From contig JAQGEQ010000174.1 of assembly GCA_034620365.1 (NCBI GenBank), positions 106,833-170,832 on the forward strand: a stretch of 64,000 bases of DNA, read 5' to 3'. The translations under genes and the position numbers were made by a program. The notes below the pieces were generated by a model. The model was not told the origin of the DNA. It saw only the letters and a program-made list of their open reading frames with translations, and made no database searches. Origin of the DNA: Pegea sp. RAD2-039. Its lineage: Eukaryota; Chordata; Thaliacea; Salpida; Salpidae. Numbering within the stretch: the stretch's first letter is position 1; the number at the start of each line of letters is the position of its first letter. Shown here in pieces: positions 46,929-57,219 of this stretch.

Positions 46929-47453
46929 AACTTGGCATTTTTTTGTTGTGGTGAATTTTATTCAACTTTATTCTATAATATCACATAGTTGAGTAGATAT
47001 TGGCACGTTGCTTTGTTTGTATTATTTTCAAATATTTTGCATTTGCTTCTCCAAATCAACCATTTTACTACAACAATGTTTAACTTTTTAAATTTTTTCT
47101 TGGAAAACACTTTTTCATTAAATCATTTTAATATTTTATTATTAATTACGAATATATATAAAAAAACTGAAAACGTTTTGTAAAGAACACAAGAAAGGGT
47201 TAATAATTTTGAATGAATAAAGTTTTTTTTTTCTATTTGAGAATTTATGTCATAAAAATGTGTTAGAAAAATTATAAGATGCAACTGTGTTGTTTAACTG
47301 CTTTATCAAATGCTTTGCTTATAGCATTATATTTTGGATTCTTGAAAAATGAACTTTAGTTTTGTTGCAAATTACTTTTCATATTATTGTTATAAAATAT
47401 ATCTACTCATAAAAAATAATCAGATTGATTAATAAATTATGTTTTAATTTTAG

Positions 47454-47900
47454 GCTTCTGCTGAATACAATGAATCAAAAACAAATTTCCAAGTTTGCAT
47501 GAAACTCAAGAAATTAATTAAAGAGCTTGAAAGTATAAAATAAGATCTTTGTGACCCTAACAACAATTAATTAATAGAAAAATAAAATGCTGCTTCATTG
47601 ATATCTGATAAAGGTTTTTTGCTTTTGTTAAAATATCAGTTGTATTATTTCATTTTTAATCTAAACTTTTGTTTAATTTTTAGCTAAGGGAACTGTAGAG
47701 ACTTTATGGTACTCCATATCTGTTAAATTAACTGCCGTCATAACTGAAAAAGAAGTAAAAAAATGAGCGATATCAAATGAATGTGGGGTCATTCCTGTGA
47801 AAAAGCTAGATCTTTATCATTGCGAGATGTGAATCCATTTTAAAGGAAACCAATTACGTTATTATGGAGTTGGTTAAGAAGAATCAATAGAAAAAATTTT
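47454..47900 (+). pseudogene. Two or more short exons of an unrecognised, apparently decayed gene
   Basis: An acceptor (TTAATTTTAG) precedes an open stretch from 47454 that reads ASAEYNESKTNFQVCMKLKK and then LIKELE. A donor-like GTATAA follows at 47534, and an acceptor (TTTTTAG) near 47684 opens a second piece, KGTVETLWYSISVKLTAVIT, ending EKEVKK. Joining the pieces keeps the reading frame. The same frame continues through TGA, TGA and TAA stops with further protein-like sequence (SNECGVIPVKKLDLYHCE, then GNQLRYYGV) to about 47.9 kb. Protein-like composition, in-phase splice signals and several stops fit a pseudogene copy of a real gene. I do not recognise the family. Confidence 0.4.
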
Positions 47901-48406
47901 ACAAAATTAATTTACGGAATACACAAAATGACTCTGTTGCTATCGTTGGCGGATTTTAACATTTAATTGTGATTTAGTCGTAATAAATTTCTTTAAAAAA
48001 TATTTTGTGTCTCTTAAAATTACTGAATCTATAACAAAGTTTTTGTATCTTATTAAAAATTCTTTATATCTAATTTATTTCAATTATATTTTTAACTAAA
48101 TTTAAAAAGATTATGTAAAATCTTAAAACGTTTACAAATAATAATTCATCTTTATATAAATTTTAACTTTTTAACTAGAAAAAAATTTTCAAATCCTAAG
48201 TATCTTTAACTAACTAAAAGAACATACTGAGGATTGAAGAGGCTCTTCAAATAACTTTTCAGATTACTTTTTTTGTTTGAGTTTTTTATTCACTTTGTAA
48301 AAAATATTTAGACTTTCTACAAAGGTGATTTGTAATGAGTAAATACGGCTGTAATCGATTTATGCTACGTTCAAAAAAAATGATTTCTTTATCACCATTC
48401 ACAACT

Positions 48407-48445
48407 ATTTTATTATTATTTTATTATTATTATTATTATTTATTT
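48407..48445 (+). repeat. (TTA)n microsatellite
   Basis: TTATTATTATTATT runs just left of segmental duplication copy 2, close to its left edge. Confidence 0.85.
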
Positions 48446-48678
48446 TATAAAAATTTTTAATTACACCTAATCAGATTTCCTAATGAATTTAAATTAAATG
48501 CTAAATTATGTTGTGTCATTCTTTTGTTACGTAAATTCTAAATGACACTGTCTTCAGTCAACAAATATGTAGAATGATTCATTTAAAAACTTCCACTTTT
48601 TTTCTGTTTTCGTTGTGTTGATGCCATCATACTACTTTAAAGAAGTACTTAATCTTATTTGACTTAGCAAAGATTTTT

Positions 48679-48906
48679 ATGAAAAAAAGTTTTAAAGCTT
48701 TAAGCAAAGGGAATTGCTTTTGTGAAAATTATAATGGTATAAACAAGTTTCTATCAGGTCTTCACTGGTTTTCTGTTTTCAACTCTTCGAAGATATCGAT
48801 ACTATTTAGTCAAGGTTTATTATCATTTACAGAGCTAATCAAAAATTTCATATTTTTTTATAAACTCAACAAAAAACTGCATTTGCCCAAATATTTAAAG
48901 AATTAA
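48679..48906 (+). other. Conserved 75-codon open frame in duplication copy 2, doubtful gene
   Basis: Counterpart of the frame at 26718. It stays open, but the substitutions between the two are mainly nonsynonymous. No family is recognised. Confidence 0.2.
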
Positions 48907-49349
48907 CGACATTTAAAAAGTCTCCTATACAAACAAACTAAAGCAGACCCTTTCACCAAATCTCTCTACAAACATATAACGTAGGAATTTTGTCATTTTG
49001 CAGGAATCAATAGCCTGTTTGTAAATTTTGAGTTTTCTTAGTAAGTAATATGTGTTTATTTGCAACCGCAACAACGCCCCCTTGCTTGCTAGGCAGGTAT
49101 CATCACTGCTTGGCAAAACTAATAGACCATTGAAGTATAACTAAATACTTTCAATAGAAAACAAAACTACTGTTCTTAAATATAGAAAATAATTACAGCA
49201 GCAAACAACTTGATAAGTAATTTAAAAACAGCAATAAACTAAGATAAAAATTCACTTGTAAAAATCATTTCTATGAGATCAAAAAAACTAACCTTTAGTT
49301 GTTTTCGTCTATAGAAAACATGGATATTTTCAACTGTTTTAGTACAAAT

Positions 49350-49464
49350 TAGAGAAGTGATTAATATAGTACTAATGATATAATTCAACTCCTAATTTTA
49401 AAATTTTATTGAATCATTAAACAAAAAAGATAACATGAAAATTTGAAAACTGATATTGTCAGTT
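49350..49464 (-). promoter_or_regulatory. Class E module, start word decayed (duplication copy 2)
   Basis: Duplicate of the 27.4 kb module. Dyad and tail are identical; the start region reads CTTCTCTAA. Confidence 0.45.
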
Positions 49465-50102
49465 GCGTTTAATCATAAAACTATCTTTTACTTAATAGAA
49501 CGTACCAATGTCTTAAAAACTTTTCTAGAATTTTTCATTTAAATTTGTTTAATTCTAAAAGACAATATCAAAAGTAAACAAGTATCTATAATCTTAATCT
49601 TCATTGAATCATTTGCAAATTCTAAACTTTTGTGCTTTTGTTGTGTTGAAGTCATTATCTTTATTTAGAAAAACAACTAATTTATATAATATCATAATAT
49701 ATTATGAATAATTGTATTAACACTGATGAACTACAAACCATTTGCAATGTATAATAACAGGAATTTATGTTATCCGAGTTTATTGGCTTCATTATTCAGT
49801 TGCTTATCACTTTTAAACGACGCTGGTATAAATAAATCATAACTAACATACTTTTTTTCATAAATCTAGTGGTTTGTTGTGTAATTGTCGTCATTTTACT
49901 TTTGATGAATGTCTGAAGTTAGTATTGATAAGTTAATGCTACTATATATCAATGATACAAATTATTCTTCACTTATAGATGTTAGTACAGATATTATTAA
50001 ACTCTCTTGATTTAATATTTAATCCAACATTCTTGATTTGGTTCTAAGTAAAGCTGGCACGGTATAAACGATTTCTTGTATAAATCAAAAAGACATGTTG
50101 AT

Positions 50103-50330
50103 CTATGAGAGGCTGATAACATTATCTTTATGAATTAGACTTATAGTAATCAATAACAAATTTAGATCAGCATAAGATTCAGAAGATTTGAAGTCATTTC
50201 TTTTGCGTATTTGTATTTGGCCTCCATAGATAATCTGCCAAAAGCAGATCTTATTTTGAAGCAAGATCAAGATTAAAAGTAGTTTAAATAAAGTAAATTG
50301 TTTCAAGAAGTTTGTTTTTACTCTTTTCAA
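50103..50330 (-). other. Exon-like conserved segment with acceptor site (copy 2)
   Basis: Duplicate of the 28.2 kb segment. The acceptor-like TTTTGGCAG and both frames persist (the short one reads MEAKYKYAKEMTSNLLNLML). No family is recognised. Confidence 0.2.
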
Positions 50331-50449
50331 AGTTCTAATTTAAGCATATAAACTAAACAATTAATTTTAAACAAGAAATATTCTTTTATTAAGATGTCTT
50401 TCAAATGTTTATAGCTTAACACTTGTGTGAAAAGCATTAAAAACGTGTT

Positions 50450-50820
50450 TGAAATGAGCTCACAAACACAAAGAAAGTAAGTTTTCATATAAGGCATTCA
50501 CTATCATACCAGATTAATAAACTGCTTCTTGTATAGCTTTTAATATTTGTTTAAAATTGAAAACTGATACTGTCAGTTGCATTTAACGAAAAGATCACCG
50601 ATATAAAACGATATGAAGAATGCTGTGGACTTGTATATTTCTTTCATATTTTGTGTCTTTCTTTTGCTTGTTAAACTCTGAATGATTCTGTCGTAAGTAA
50701 GCAAATATGTAGATTGAGATTTTAAATATTTACAAATTGTTTCTTTTTTCGTTGTATTGATGCCATCATGCTACTAGTAGTATAAAGAAGTAATCCTTTT
50801 TGTTTTCACTTAACGCTACC
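50450..50820 (-). repeat. Class E repeat body, copy 4
   Basis: Full body inside duplication copy 2. Confidence 0.8.
50461..50578 (-). promoter_or_regulatory. Class E module (intact, duplication copy 2)
   Basis: Minus strand: AACTGA-CAGTA-TCAGTT then TTCAATTTT (50553-50578), CTTATATG (50486-50494), GTGTTTGTGAGCTCA (50461-50467). Arms pair perfectly here, unlike the copy at 28.6 kb. Confidence 0.6.
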
Positions 50821-51225
50821 ATAATAACTTTTATGATATACAAAGCTTTTTCCAAAAGTCTTGTTAAAAATAAAGTTTATTGTTTTTATTTGAATGTCGA
50901 CATTTTAATCATAAATATTTTAGTCACATTTAAGATTTTAAATAATGTAGCATTTATGCATTCGAGACTCTTACTTTTTTTAATAGAATTAGTTTACTTA
51001 AAAGTTTTAATAGACTTAGATTGAATTTACAAAATGTTTTTGATCTATCTAAACTGTTTGTGTATAAAAAAGAAATGTAAAATTTTAAAAACGTATTACT
51101 GCAAATAAAATTAATAAATCTAGTGCTAATAATAAATGCAATTCAAACAATAACTGAAAAGTATTTCAACTGCTAGAAGGTAGCAGTTGCTTTTCATAAC
51201 AATTTTTTGTTAATGTAAACTGCAT

Positions 51226-51338
51226 GTTGAAAAATGTTCAACACTCCAAAGTGTAAATGCCTTTCGGCGGTATTTCTGGTGTGGAAGGTCGAACAGAATC
51301 ATCATACTAGTCATGAATATTTACTCTAATGTTTGTGG
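51226..51338 (+). promoter_or_regulatory. Class A module next to coiled-coil gene copy 2
   Basis: Duplicate of the 29.27 kb module. Dyad arms and the GTTTGTGGGTTG start (51331) are unchanged, while the tail is altered to ACTCCAAAGT. Confidence 0.5.
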
Positions 51339-51568
51339 GTTGTAAACATTTCGCAAACAACTCGTTTTGATTTCGTAAAAATCTAAACTTTTTTTCGTAT
51401 TTAATAAAAAGTGTTATCGTAAGAAGAATTTTAACTAAAAAATAAATTTGTTGAAACAGAATTTTTGAACAGTTATTTTCTGTGATAAAACTATTTTGTT
51501 TTTGTTGATTTAAACTTACATTAAAATATGAACTAAACGACAAAAAACGCAGCAGAAAAATTGATTTG

Positions 51569-52210
51569 TTAATCAAGTCTATTTTCTTCTTGTTGACGAT
51601 GTTTTTCTTCTTGTTGACGACGTTTTTCTTCTTGTTGACGATGTTTTTCTTCTTGTTGACGACGTTTTTCTTCTTGTTGAAGGCGTTTTTCTTCTTGTTG
51701 AAGGCGTTTTTCTTCTTGTAATCGAAGATTTTCCTGTTCTTGTTGACGAAGCATCATATCTCTTTGGTGGTAATTTGCTGACGCTTGTTGCATTCGCTGA
51801 TATTCAGCTAGACGCTTTATTCTCTCCTGTTCTTCTCTTTCTCGTTGAAGTCTTTCTTGCTGTTTCTGCTTACGAAGTCTATTTTCTTCTTGTTGACGAC
51901 GTTTTTCTTCTTCTTGTTGACGAAGCATCATTTCTCTTTGGTGGTAATCTGCTGACGCTTGTTGCATTCGCTGATATTCAGATAGACGCTTTATTCTCTC
52001 CTGTTCTTCTCTTTCTCGTTGAAGTCTTTCTTGCTGTTCCTGCTTACGAAGTCTATTTTCGTCTTGTTGACGACGTTTTTCTTCTTGTTGACGGCGTTTT
52101 TCTTCTTGTCGACGCATTTTTTCTTGCTCACGCTGAACACGTTTTTCTTCCTGTTGACAATTTTTTTCTCCTTGTTGTCGCTTATAGATTTCACTTGTAG
52201 AATTCCACAT
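51569..52210 (-). CDS. Gln/Glu/Arg-rich coiled-coil protein, copy 2 (213 aa, heptad-expanded)
   Basis: This is the paralogue of the 29.6 kb gene inside the second copy of the 6.1 kb duplication. The N-terminus is almost identical (MWNSTSEIYKRQQ), with the same two 58-residue internal repeats and the same ENRLD end. It is 28 residues longer because four extra seven-residue RRQQEEK/HRQQEEK units (21 bp each) precede the C-terminus. Point differences include R13 region E to G, R to C at 18, E to K at 116, S to A, D to N and E to D. All indels are multiples of 21 bp, so the frame is intact. The 21 bp unit equals one coiled-coil heptad, so slippage lengthens the helix without disturbing register. 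Function is unknown. Confidence 0.6.
   Translation of the reverse strand: MWNSTSEIYKRQQGEKNCQQEEKRVQREQEKMRRQEEKRRQQEEKRRQQDENRLRKQEQQERLQREREEQERIKRLSEYQRMQQASADYHQREMMLRQQEEEKRRQQEENRLRKQKQQERLQREREEQERIKRLAEYQRMQQASANYHQRDMMLRQQEQENLRLQEEKRLQQEEKRLQQEEKRRQQEEKHRQQEEKRRQQEEKHRQQEENRLD
51585..51720 (-). repeat. 21 bp coding minisatellite (heptad units)
   Basis: Tandem 21 bp units encode RRQQEEK-type heptads at the 3' end of the copy 2 coiled-coil gene. Copy 1 has four fewer units. Each unit ends in a TTCTTCTTGTTGACG-like string on the + strand. Confidence 0.7.
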
Positions 52211-53850
52211 TATGATAAAATCAAAAAGTATTCCAAGCTTATTCCCTTAAGTCCTGTCAAACAGCTTACTTGAAATTTTGTACAGAAAAACTTATTATAA
52301 AATTTTTTAATTTATTTATTTGATTAAGATAAATATTTACTCATCAAAAATGATGTTACACTAAAAGTAAAGGAAAAACATTGATGACAAATTATAAACT
52401 ATTTATTTTTACTACTACTTTTGCCATAAATGTTTTCTTTGCTTGAACTGTTTTTTTAAGTTAAAGTAAAGAATTTGTTTACACAAATCTGCCAACAGAT
52501 AATTTATTAAGAATTATTTTCTTTTTTTTATGTTATTAAATATCTAAATTTCAAAATTTACTAGTGATTTCAAACGGTCAAAATATAAATGGGTCTTAAA
52601 AAAACAAATCATTTTAAAAACGTTTATAAATAATTATAGCAATTATAGAAAAGTATTTAACACTTAATAGTTTATTAACGAAAGTTTGCAGTAAAAGATT
52701 TTAACAAAATTATAAAAAAATATTTTAATAAAAGTTTACTAATCCAATAATAATTTACTTTGATTTATATTAACTATGATAACTTAAATATAATTTAAAA
52801 AAAATAAGATAAAATTTAAACAAATTTATTTTCTAAAAAGTAATTTAAAATTTGATCCAACCAAAAAACAGAGTAACAAGACAATTAGACATCAAAAACT
52901 ATTTAGGCCTATACTCTAAAAAACTTCCTTTGTGAGATATTCACCCAGGACTAGTCGCTATCAGATGTAAAATCAAATGGCCCTACACTGCAGATTATTT
53001 TATAAAATATATTGAGGGTTTCCAAACATTTTTTACAAATTTATTTTTTTAGTTTAATTTAAAAAATCTATACACTCTTATTAAAAAAATCAATTAATTC
53101 TTTGCTAATTAATTATAAATTAAAAATTAAAAAAAAAATTCTAGTTTATTTTCTAAGGAGATTTTTTAATACCTAATAAACATATAAGCTAATTTATTCC
53201 AAAGGTAGCTCTATTCGTATGAGAAAGTTATAACTTGCTCTAACTGCTGCTTATGATTCTTAGTTTTAAACCTATAACTAAAGGTAAAAGCAAAAGTTAT
53301 TTATCAATTGTCTTTAATTTCTATTTATTTTCTAAAATCATTATCTAAAGTCATTAGTAATTGACTTCATGACTTTTCTTCTTACTACACTATAACATTG
53401 TTAATATTTTCAACTTTACAACATATTTATATTTTACAAAATGATGATTTTACAGAAATAAACAAGTTTTAATAAATAAATAACTATTCTTATAACTGAA
53501 AATATTGTTTCTGTACTAGTTCTTTTATGCTCTTAGTTATTTATTAGTTGAAAATATCTTTATTATTTTATATATATTTTTTTATTTTAAGGAATTTTCT
53601 ATAAAATTTTTTTATCTTTTTCTTCGGTCAAATTGTTTTGAATCTTTACATATTCTAAGAGTTAAACTAATTTTCCAAATAACAAAATTACTTGATTTAA
53701 AAAATAAATGTAAAAACGTTTTATAAAAGTTTTTTATTTCTTATCTTAATATTTTTTAAATGTATTTAATTTATTTATTATATTGATTTATTTATCTTAT
53801 TATTTTTAATTATTATACAATAATTATACAAAATCATTTTAATTATTTTG

Positions 53851-54051
53851 ATGATTGATAAACAGGACAACAACTTAAAAAATATTGGTAATGATTTTAT
53901 ACTTCAATTTTCTTCAGCAATCGAAATAACTAAATGTTTTCATGTAGCTAAGAGTTTATTAAAATTAGATTATCTAAAAACTGATAATATAAAATTTGTT
54001 TGTTTTAATTTTATCAGCTTATCAATTAGTTTTTCTTTTTTGGCTACATAA
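53851..54051 (+). other. Open frame of 66 codons in copy 2, truncated in copy 1
   Basis: Reads MIDKQDNNLKNIGNDFILQF and continues to SFLAT. In the copy 1 counterpart (from 31808) a lysine codon has become TAA after about 44 codons, and K to R, I to M and H to P changes precede it. It is either a small gene broken in copy 1 or a chance frame. I do not recognise it. Confidence 0.2.
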
Positions 54052-54544
54052 ATGAAACGTCTTAATAAATTTTTGTCTTTTATAAAGTTATGACAATTTA
54101 TTGATAGAAATTTAAAAAGCTTTTATACTTTTTTTCGTTTTAAGAATGCATCCAATTGCGATATGAAGACACTTATCATTAAAAATAATAAATGGGAAGT
54201 TTTCGCAGCAAATCACTCTAACCAGCGTTCTGTTTTCTGCAAGCAGTTAAAGGAAAATGAAAAAATATGATATAAGAAAAAGGAAAACTTTTGGTAACAA
54301 CTATTTCATGCTATTTTTGTTTATTTAAAGTTTGTACAACTAGCTTTATGTTAGAAGCAAACAAAGTTAAGTAAGCCTCAACATTTCATGTGAAAACTGT
54401 TAATATTTAAGTATATATGACAGTTTTACTCGTCATTGCTGTTTACCGCTAATGTTAATTGAAAAATGAAAATGAAATCACAATTAGAAGTGATATACAT
54501 TTTGCGAGAGTAGATGGTTTAAATTGAATGTACTATATCACTAA

Positions 54545-54650
54545 AAGTATATATAGATTTATTTTAGATAAGGTTTTTCAATCTAAAATGTCATATGGCG
54601 GCGATGAATCATCAAATGATTTACTATCAGGAAGCGATGACGTCATATAG
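54545..54650 (+). other. Conserved TATA + ATG element with CRE site, copy 2
   Basis: Same 60 bp element as at 32540. The ATG is at 54588 and the reading frame is identical for 20 residues, then TAG. A TATATATAG box lies upstream. TGACGTCA is at 54638-54645. Confidence 0.35.
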
Positions 54651-54699
54651 AGCATAATGTTTAACTTTTATTTTTACGCATAGTGTATATTTAAATATG

Positions 54700-55590
54700 T
54701 ATATTTAAAAATTATATTTAAATAGAGTAATTATTAAAAAACTATAAATTTTTAATTAGCTTTGAACTAATCTTTCCTAAGTTGATTTCAGTAATTACTA
54801 ATTATAGGTTATTGGTTATAATTATAAAATGCTTATTATACAAATAAATGTTCAGCTGATTTCAATAAAGTAAAAAAAGATTGTTTTCATTAATTTTGTT
54901 TTAAGTTTTAAACAAATAACTTTATGACTAAAATCAGCTTCAACAAAAACAATAATAAAGTTAGATTTGATGAACAGCCATCACTTTTTAGATATGAAAA
55001 ATAAAGAACATTACTAAAATTAAATAAATTAATTGATAAATGAATATTACAATAAACTAATATAACTGAAATAACATAGATGTTTGTATTTGTTTTCCAA
55101 AGTGAAAAGAAAACAATTTTAAATACAATAATTTATTATGTTGTCAATAATTTTAAGGAATGTTTGTATGAATGGTTCAGTGAATTTAACATAAAAATTT
55201 ACAACAAAAAATTTAAGTTGTGAACCTACGTTGTTTTGCGTTCTATAATCTTTCAAATCCTACAAATCGTATGAGGAAAAAAATTGTTTGACAGCTGTTA
55301 AAACAAATAAAATTTTATGTCAACAACTAAAAAAACATTTCCGAGAATACATTCAAACGTCTTGTAAAGAAGTTTTTAATTTTCACTAAAATGTTTGAAT
55401 ATGATTTAGATAAACTGAACAAAGAAATTTGCATTCTACAAAAGTTTTAGGGGCTACTATTAACGTGAAAAAATAAAAAGAGTTACACTAGAATACAAAC
55501 TTTTAGTTATAAGCTATTCGTTATGATCTTCTAATAAATTATATCTTTATAAACTAAAAAGTTGATGTTGGATAAACAATATTTGTAATA
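54700..55590. other. Intergenic, AT-rich
   Basis: Nothing recognised between the ATG/CRE element and the 55.6 kb frame. Confidence 0.4.
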
Positions 55591-55611
55591 TTAGTGATAA
55601 AACAGAAAAAA

Positions 55612-55830
55612 ATGCATCTCATAGCATTGGGAATTTTAGAAACTAAAAATGTTAGTAGATATTGGAAAAGCATATTAAATAAACAAAATAGCCTTTCAAT
55701 TGAAAGCAGTGAAGATTTGAATGATTGGCAAATAAATCATATATTACGGCTAAATAGTAGATTAATTACAGTCAGTGTTGGTTCCTCACTTTCGTTTGTA
55801 GAAAAGTTTTTCTCTATTAAATATCTCTAG
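55612..55830 (+). other. Unrecognised 72-codon open frame
   Basis: Starts MHLIALGILETKNVSRYWKS and includes SLSIESSEDLNDWQINHIL. Composition is balanced and there is an ATG start, but no motif is recognised and no duplicate exists for comparison. It may be a fragment of a mobile-element protein or chance. Confidence 0.2.
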
Positions 55831-56473
55831 CGTTTCTCGCTATTAAATTTAAGCACAGTAATGTTTTGTACAACAGAAAGATATGAGTGCGTTTAAGTCT
55901 TTGGTGTGTGTGATGTGTGCGGGTGCCTGTAACTTTATTATTTATTAGAATGAAACATTTTGCAATCTATTCAAATATTTGAACATTTTACATCAATTTT
56001 TAAATCTAATATATACCTTATGAAAATAGATTCATCTAATTTTTGCATTTAACTAAGTTTAACAAGATTTGATTTCAGGCTTACTAAAAATAATTACTTT
56101 GTCCAAACTAGGATTACTTATTAGAAAACTAAATTAAAATATCTATTTGTAGGTTGTACCTAAAAGATAAATTAGTTTTTACTAAATGGGAAACTAAATA
56201 AACAAATATACAGTTTTTAGACAATTTTTAAAATCATCTCCTTAATGGAATAATTTGGTTTTATTTTAAGCTATTTAATCATTAGAATTTTTAAAACTTA
56301 AATTGGACAAGAAGAAATCAGCATAACAAATGATTAAACCTCAACATAAAATTTGATTTTATGTAATAAATAATTGATTCTAGCTATATTCTTTATTTCT
56401 TATAACTAAGAAGTTATGGATATTGATCAAATTTCTACTTAATAACATTTTTATAATGATTACACTAAATAAA

Positions 56474-56490
56474 TTTACACTAAGTGTAAA
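56474..56490. repeat. Perfect 8 bp-arm palindrome
   Basis: TTTACACT-A-AGTGTAAA on the + strand, next to the inverted ATG/CRE element. The related sequence near 54.68 kb (TTTTACGCATAGTGTATA) is imperfect. Confidence 0.6.
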
Positions 56491-56504
56491 AATAAAAGCG
56501 AAAC

Positions 56505-56575
56505 ATTTTTCTCTATATGACGTCATCGCTCCCTGATAGGAAATCATTTGATGATTCATCGCCGTCATATTACAT
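56505..56575 (-). pseudogene. Conserved ATG/CRE element, copy 3, inverted; frame starts with ATG-TAA
   Basis: Reverse-complement copy of the element. The codon after the ATG is TAA, yet the rest of the frame (YDGDESSNDFLSGSDDVI) is free of indels. TGACGTCA is kept at 56518-56525. It is paired with the 54.59 kb copy as an inverted repeat, with similarity running on for more than 60 bp past the frame. Confidence 0.35.
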
Positions 56576-56630
56576 TTTAGATTGAAAGCTCAAAGTTGAA
56601 AGCTCTTTAGTTTACTATTTAACAAACTGA

Positions 56631-56652
56631 TTAATTAATTAATTAATTAACA
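56631..56652 (+). repeat. (TTAA)n microsatellite
   Basis: TTAATTAATTAATTAATTAA, five perfect units. Confidence 0.85.
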
Positions 56653-56881
56653 ACAAATTAATTAAGCAAGGTTTTCTTTGATGTTTTCCGAAATATATTC
56701 TGAATAAAAAGAACTAAAAGAACGTTTTAAACTAAAAGAAAGTTTATGAAAATCTTTAAAAAAAATTTGTCATTTTCTCAGATATTTGTGGAAATAATTT
56801 TTCGAATAAATAGATTTGAAAACACTAAAATTAATCAAACAAAAGTAATTTCTGATATTTTACTATTTTTATCAATTTAAA

Positions 56882-56993
56882 ATGTCGACATCTGACTTTA
56901 TTGAAAGTTTTTTTAAGTGATTAAAAATGATCGAAGAAAACCGGTTGCATAATATTGCTCATATCGAAGATTTGACTAAAAGCTTGAAGTAAT
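56882..56993 (+). pseudogene. Two short protein-like frames, possible frameshifted remnant
   Basis: MSTSDFIESFFK (56882-56920) is followed in a different frame by MIEENRLHNIAHIEDLTKSL (56928-56993). Both look more protein-like than the surrounding sequence and could be one frameshifted piece, just upstream of the TGF-beta promoter. Function is unknown. Confidence 0.2.
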
Positions 56994-57150
56994 AACTTTT
57001 TGTTAATTACCCTGAAATATGATATGGGAGTGGTGATTTATCAAGTAATTTCCTTTCCAGAAGCAATGCCGCCATCTGTTTAAATTTTGTTTATACACCT
57101 AGTTGAAACGAGAGAATCTGTAAAACTTTTTCTTTCAGTGATTTTTTTGT

Positions 57151-57219
57151 TATAAAAGTAGATATCTTAATGACAAGTTACCTCTTCTATTTGCTGATTT
57201 TTTGAACGGACAAAACAAA
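57151..57219 (+). promoter_or_regulatory. TATA box and short 5' UTR of the TGF-beta ligand exon
   Basis: TATAAAA at 57151-57157 predicts a start near 57180 and a 5' UTR of about 40 bp before the ATG at 57220. The GTTTGTG start word and the dyad element of the small modules are absent, so this is an ordinary mRNA-type core promoter. Inferred from spacing only. Confidence 0.45.

Larger units (their letters stand above)
48507..54671 (+). repeat. Segmental duplication, copy 2 (6.2 kb)
   Basis: Collinear with 26547-32622. Left of the join, copy 2 abuts a (TTA)n microsatellite and lacks the promoter half of the class E repeat that copy 1 has. Right of the join the copies diverge: copy 1 leads into the 33 kb relic, while copy 2 leads into sequence that resembles the inverted element at 56.5 kb. 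Both edges therefore show where the duplicated block was inserted. Confidence 0.92.

Noticed and set aside
48925-49116. 63-codon minus frame MPSSDDTCLASKG in the same patch
   Set aside because: No ATG start at its head, and differences from the copy at 27.1 kb are mostly amino-acid changing.
55890-55930. GTGTGTGTGATGTGTGCGGG as a start word or telomere-like repeat
   Set aside because: Short low-complexity GT tract without TATA or dyad.
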